A DNA stretch of 64,000 nucleotides, taken from assembly GCF_003261575.2 (NCBI RefSeq), contig NZ_CP036175.1:3596001-3660000 (forward strand), written 5' to 3'. Below the pieces are notes generated by a model. That model was given only the letters and a program-made list of their open reading frames with translations. It ran no database searches and had not been told where the DNA came from. Position numbers and translations under genes: made by a program. This document shows positions 61,540 to 64,000 of the stretch, piece after piece. Numbering within the stretch: the stretch's first letter is position 1; each line of letters starts with the position of its first letter. The stretch comes from Klebsiella huaxiensis (GTDB taxonomy: Bacteria; Pseudomonadota; Gammaproteobacteria; Enterobacterales; Enterobacteriaceae).

Positions 61540-62820
61540 ATGACCGAACATACCACCAGTTATTACGCCGCCAGCGCCAATCGCTATGAACCGTTTCCAA
61601 CGCTGGACGAATCGATAAGCTGCGACGTCTGCATCGTTGGCGGCGGCTATACCGGACTCTCTTCAGCGCTGCATTTGGCCGAAATGGGCTACGATGTGGT
61701 GCTGCTGGAAGGTGCGCGCATCGGCTTCGGCGCCAGCGGGCGCAACGGCGGTCAGTTGGTTAACTCCTACAGCCGCGATATCGACGTTATCGAGAAAACC
61801 TACGGCCCGGACGCGGCGAAAATGCTCGGCAGCATGATGTTTGAAGGCGGCAATATTATCCGCGAGCGCATCCAGCGCTATCAAATCCAGTGCGACTATC
61901 GCCCCGGCGGCCTGTTTGTCGCGCTGAATCATAAACAGTTGGAGACGCTCGAAGAGCAGAAAGAGAACTGGGAGCGCTACGGCAATACCCAACTGGAGCT
62001 GCTGGATGCCAGCGCTATACGTCGCGAAGTGGACAGCGACCGCTATACCGGCGCGCTGCTGGACCATAGCGGCGGCCATATCCATCCGCTGAATCTGGCG
62101 ATCGGCGAAGCGGACGCCATTAGGCTGAACGGCGGTCGGGTTTACGAGCAATCGCCGGTCACCCGTATTCAGCACACCAGCCCGGCGGTGGTGACCACCG
62201 AACGCGGTCAGGTTACCGCTCGCTACGTGATTGTCGCCGGTAACGCCTATCTCGGCGATAAAGTCGAGCCGGAGCTGGCGAAGCGCAGCATGCCCTGCGG
62301 CACCCAGGTCGTCACTACCGCACCGCTGTCTGAGGATCTGGCACGTTCGTTGATCCCGAAAAACTACTGCGTAGAAGATTGTAACTATCTGCTGGATTAC
62401 TATCGTCTGACCGCCGATAATCGCCTGCTGTACGGCGGAGGCGTGGTGTACGGCGCGCGCGACCCGGACGACGTAGAGCGGCTGATAATGCCGAAGCTGC
62501 TGAAAACCTTCCCACAGTTGCAAGGGGTGAAAATCGACTACCGCTGGACCGGCAACTTCCTGCTGACCCTCTCGCGGATGCCGCAGTTTGGTCGTCTCGA
62601 TAACAATATCTACTATATGCAGGGTTACAGCGGCCATGGCGTCACCTGTACCCACCTCGCCGGACGACTGATTTCAGAGCTGCTGCGCGGTGACGCCGAA
62701 CGCTTCGACGCCTTCGCTAAGCTGCCGCACTACCCGTTCCCCGGCGGGCGCAGCCTGCGCATTCCGTTTACCGCTATGGGCGCGGCCTACTACAGTCTGC
62801 GCGACAGACTCGGCGTTTAA
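61540..62820 (+). CDS. puuB: Gamma-glutamylputrescine oxidase PuuB
   Basis: A 426-residue FAD oxidase of the DAO family that oxidises gamma-glutamylputrescine, second step of the pathway. The FAD motif CIVGGGYTGLSSALHLAEMG (~31-50) and GFGASGRNGGQLVNSY are conserved. It is 2 bp after puuC. In E. coli puuE follows; here the 3' end instead overlaps a LysR gene on the other strand by 4 bp. Confidence 0.96.
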   Translation: MTEHTTSYYAASANRYEPFPTLDESISCDVCIVGGGYTGLSSALHLAEMGYDVVLLEGARIGFGASGRNGGQLVNSYSRDIDVIEKTYGPDAAKMLGSMMFEGGNIIRERIQRYQIQCDYRPGGLFVALNHKQLETLEEQKENWERYGNTQLELLDASAIRREVDSDRYTGALLDHSGGHIHPLNLAIGEADAIRLNGGRVYEQSPVTRIQHTSPAVVTTERGQVTARYVIVAGNAYLGDKVEPELAKRSMPCGTQVVTTAPLSEDLARSLIPKNYCVEDCNYLLDYYRLTADNRLLYGGGVVYGARDPDDVERLIMPKLLKTFPQLQGVKIDYRWTGNFLLTLSRMPQFGRLDNNIYYMQGYSGHGVTCTHLAGRLISELLRGDAERFDAFAKLPHYPFPGGRSLRIPFTAMGAAYYSLRDRLGV

Positions 62821-63773
62821 TCCCCTCGACCGACGGTGCCTGCCGTCGGCAATTTTGCCTCGTCGTATTGCTGCGGGAAGCGCTGCTGGAAATAGTGGCG
62901 CAAAAACTCCACGGTGGTACGAATCTTTGCCGAGGTCGCCAGTCGCGACACGTACACCGCCCAGATATTGGCGTGCTGATAGTATTCCGGCAGCAGGTGC
63001 ACCAGATTTCCGCTGGCGATATTTTCACTCACGTCCCACCACGAACGCAGGGCGATCCCCTGCCCGTCCAGGCACCATTGATGAACAATTTCACCGTGGT
63101 TTGACGACAGCGGACCGGTCACTTTAATCGCATGCTCCCCCTCTTTATCGTGCAGTTGCCAGACGCCAAATGGCCTGTCACGCTCTTTAATCACCAGGCA
63201 AGGCAGTGCAGCAAGATCGCTAAGCTGCTTTGGTCGCGAATGACGAGCCACAAATTCCGGCGAGGCGCAGAGAATGCGCTGGTTAGTGGCAAGCTGGCGG
63301 GCAATCAGATTGGGGGCAATATCGTCGCCGACGCGAATATCCAGATCGACCCCCTCATTGGCTAAATCCACCAGCCGGTCAGCGACGTCAAAACGGATCT
63401 CCAGCTGCGGATACCGGCGGGCCAGCTCGGACAGCGCCGGGGCGACAACCTGACGGCCAAAGCCGAAGCTGCTGATAATGCGCAGCGTCCCCTGCGGCAC
63501 CTGACGCACATCGGACAGCTCGTCCATCATCTGATCGACATCCTGCAAAATGCGCTGCCCCCATTCGTAAATGCGTTCGCCCTCCTCGGTAATGGCGACC
63601 CGCCGGGTGGTACGGTGCAGTAGCTGGACGTTGAGCGTCTGCTCAAGCAACGACACCCGCTTGCTGACAAAAGCCGGAGAAACGCCCAACTCTTCAGCGG
63701 CGGCGGCAAAACCGGCGCGGCGGGCGACCAGCATAAAGACGCGTAAATCGTTCAGCAGCGGCAGATTATTCAT
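62817..63773 (-). CDS. LysR-family regulator, DmlR-like
   Basis: A 318-residue LysR regulator. The N-terminal HTH (LPLLNDLRVFMLVARRAGFAAAAEELGVSPAFVSKRVSLLEQTL) closely resembles E. coli DmlR, activator of the D-malate dehydrogenase gene. It is divergent from a dmlA-type gene, so regulation of that gene is likely. I start at the ATG at 63773; a GTG at 63794 would add seven residues. Confidence 0.88.
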   Translation of the reverse strand: MNNLPLLNDLRVFMLVARRAGFAAAAEELGVSPAFVSKRVSLLEQTLNVQLLHRTTRRVAITEEGERIYEWGQRILQDVDQMMDELSDVRQVPQGTLRIISSFGFGRQVVAPALSELARRYPQLEIRFDVADRLVDLANEGVDLDIRVGDDIAPNLIARQLATNQRILCASPEFVARHSRPKQLSDLAALPCLVIKERDRPFGVWQLHDKEGEHAIKVTGPLSSNHGEIVHQWCLDGQGIALRSWWDVSENIASGNLVHLLPEYYQHANIWAVYVSRLATSAKIRTTVEFLRHYFQQRFPQQYDEAKLPTAGTVGRGD

Positions 63774-63876
63774 GATTCGTGTTTTATGTTTCACCAGTTG
63801 ACGGGATTAATTATGAATCAGTCAATTATAGGATAGAGGTGAAGTCAATTTCCCTTACCGCAAACTGAGAACAACA

Positions 63877-64000
63877 ATGAATAAAACCTTACGTATTGCC
63901 GCCATCCCCGGCGATGGCATCGGAAAAGAAGTGCTGCCTGAGGGCATTCGCGTACTGCAGGCCGCCGCTGAACGCTGGGGGCTGGCGTTAAGCTTCGAGC
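63877..64000 (+). CDS. dmlA: D-malate/tartrate dehydrogenase, N-terminal part (runs off window)
   Basis: Only the first 41 codons are inside the window: MNKTLRIAAIPGDGIGKEV ... LRVLQAAAERWGLALSF-type, the N-terminus of the isocitrate/isopropylmalate dehydrogenase family. It is nearly identical to E. coli DmlA (YeaU), which converts D-malate to pyruvate. Beside it lies a DmlR-like regulator, as in E. coli. Confidence 0.88.
   Translation, partial: MNKTLRIAAIPGDGIGKEVLPEGIRVLQAAAERWGLALSFE

Noticed and set aside
61663..62655. 330-codon minus-strand frame over puuB
   Set aside because: Antisense shadow of a highly conserved oxidase; composition (His/Gln/Val-rich) is typical of such shadows.

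Overview
This window is chromosomal DNA of an enterobacterium, most likely of the Klebsiella/Raoultella group. That assignment is inferred from recognisable gene families, gene order and flank structure; no search was run. From 1 to about 53 kb the order follows the E. coli K-12 segment wrbA-agp to murJ, read in reverse. Several loci that sit in this stretch in E. coli are absent here. The flagellar flg cluster next to murJ is replaced by an MFS transporter. The curli csg genes between ycdZ and ymdA, the pgaABCD genes between phoH and ghrA, yceI-yceJ, and clsC (ymdC) are also missing. Loss of flagella and curli at these positions fits a non-motile Klebsiella-type bacterium.

Layout. 1-15.4 kb holds housekeeping and envelope genes: a partial MFS transporter, murJ, yceM, yceH, rimJ, a frameshifted mdtH, grxB, yceB, pyrC, dinI, bssS, solA, yceO, trhO, lpxL, mdtG, msyB and yceK. 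15.5-21 kb holds osmoregulated periplasmic glucan synthesis (mdoH, mdoG, mdoC). 21-26 kb holds a TetR regulator, ymdB, a YmdA-like protein, an ERIC element, ycdZ, ycdY, ycdX and ghrA. 26.2-29.6 kb is the most unusual part. Two identical tRNA-Ser(GGA) genes each carry a downstream repeat of the tRNA 3' end plus terminator, and they bracket a LysR / pirin / isochorismatase-hydrolase trio. 29.7-34.7 kb holds a YciI-like gene, phoH and the iron-uptake operon efeUOB with a Fur box. 34.9-43.5 kb holds a concentrative nucleoside transporter, a DUF3574 lipoprotein, the proline pair putP/putA with PutA operator repeats, and an LprI-like protein. 43.5-49.8 kb is the complete pyrimidine-degradation locus rutR/rutABCDEFG, with a visible sigma-54 promoter and NtrC and RutR sites. 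49.8-53 kb holds ymdF, wrbA, yccJ and agp, interspersed with REP/BIME repeats.

After agp (about 53 kb) synteny with E. coli breaks. An HxlR regulator and a divergent short-chain dehydrogenase come first, then two small orphan proteins. The putrescine-utilisation locus puuP-puuA / puuD-puuR-puuC-puuB follows, without puuE. The window ends with a DmlR-like LysR regulator divergent from the start of a dmlA-type D-malate/tartrate dehydrogenase.

Functionally the second half is a nitrogen/carbon scavenging zone: proline, uracil, putrescine and nucleosides, each with its regulator beside it. I found no CRISPR array, insertion sequence, integrase, phage gene or defence system, and no clear undescribed multi-gene machine. 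The best candidates for new biology are the twin-tRNA cassette and its tRNA-tail repeats, the dual start of phoH, and two small unassigned proteins at 54.3-55.0 kb.
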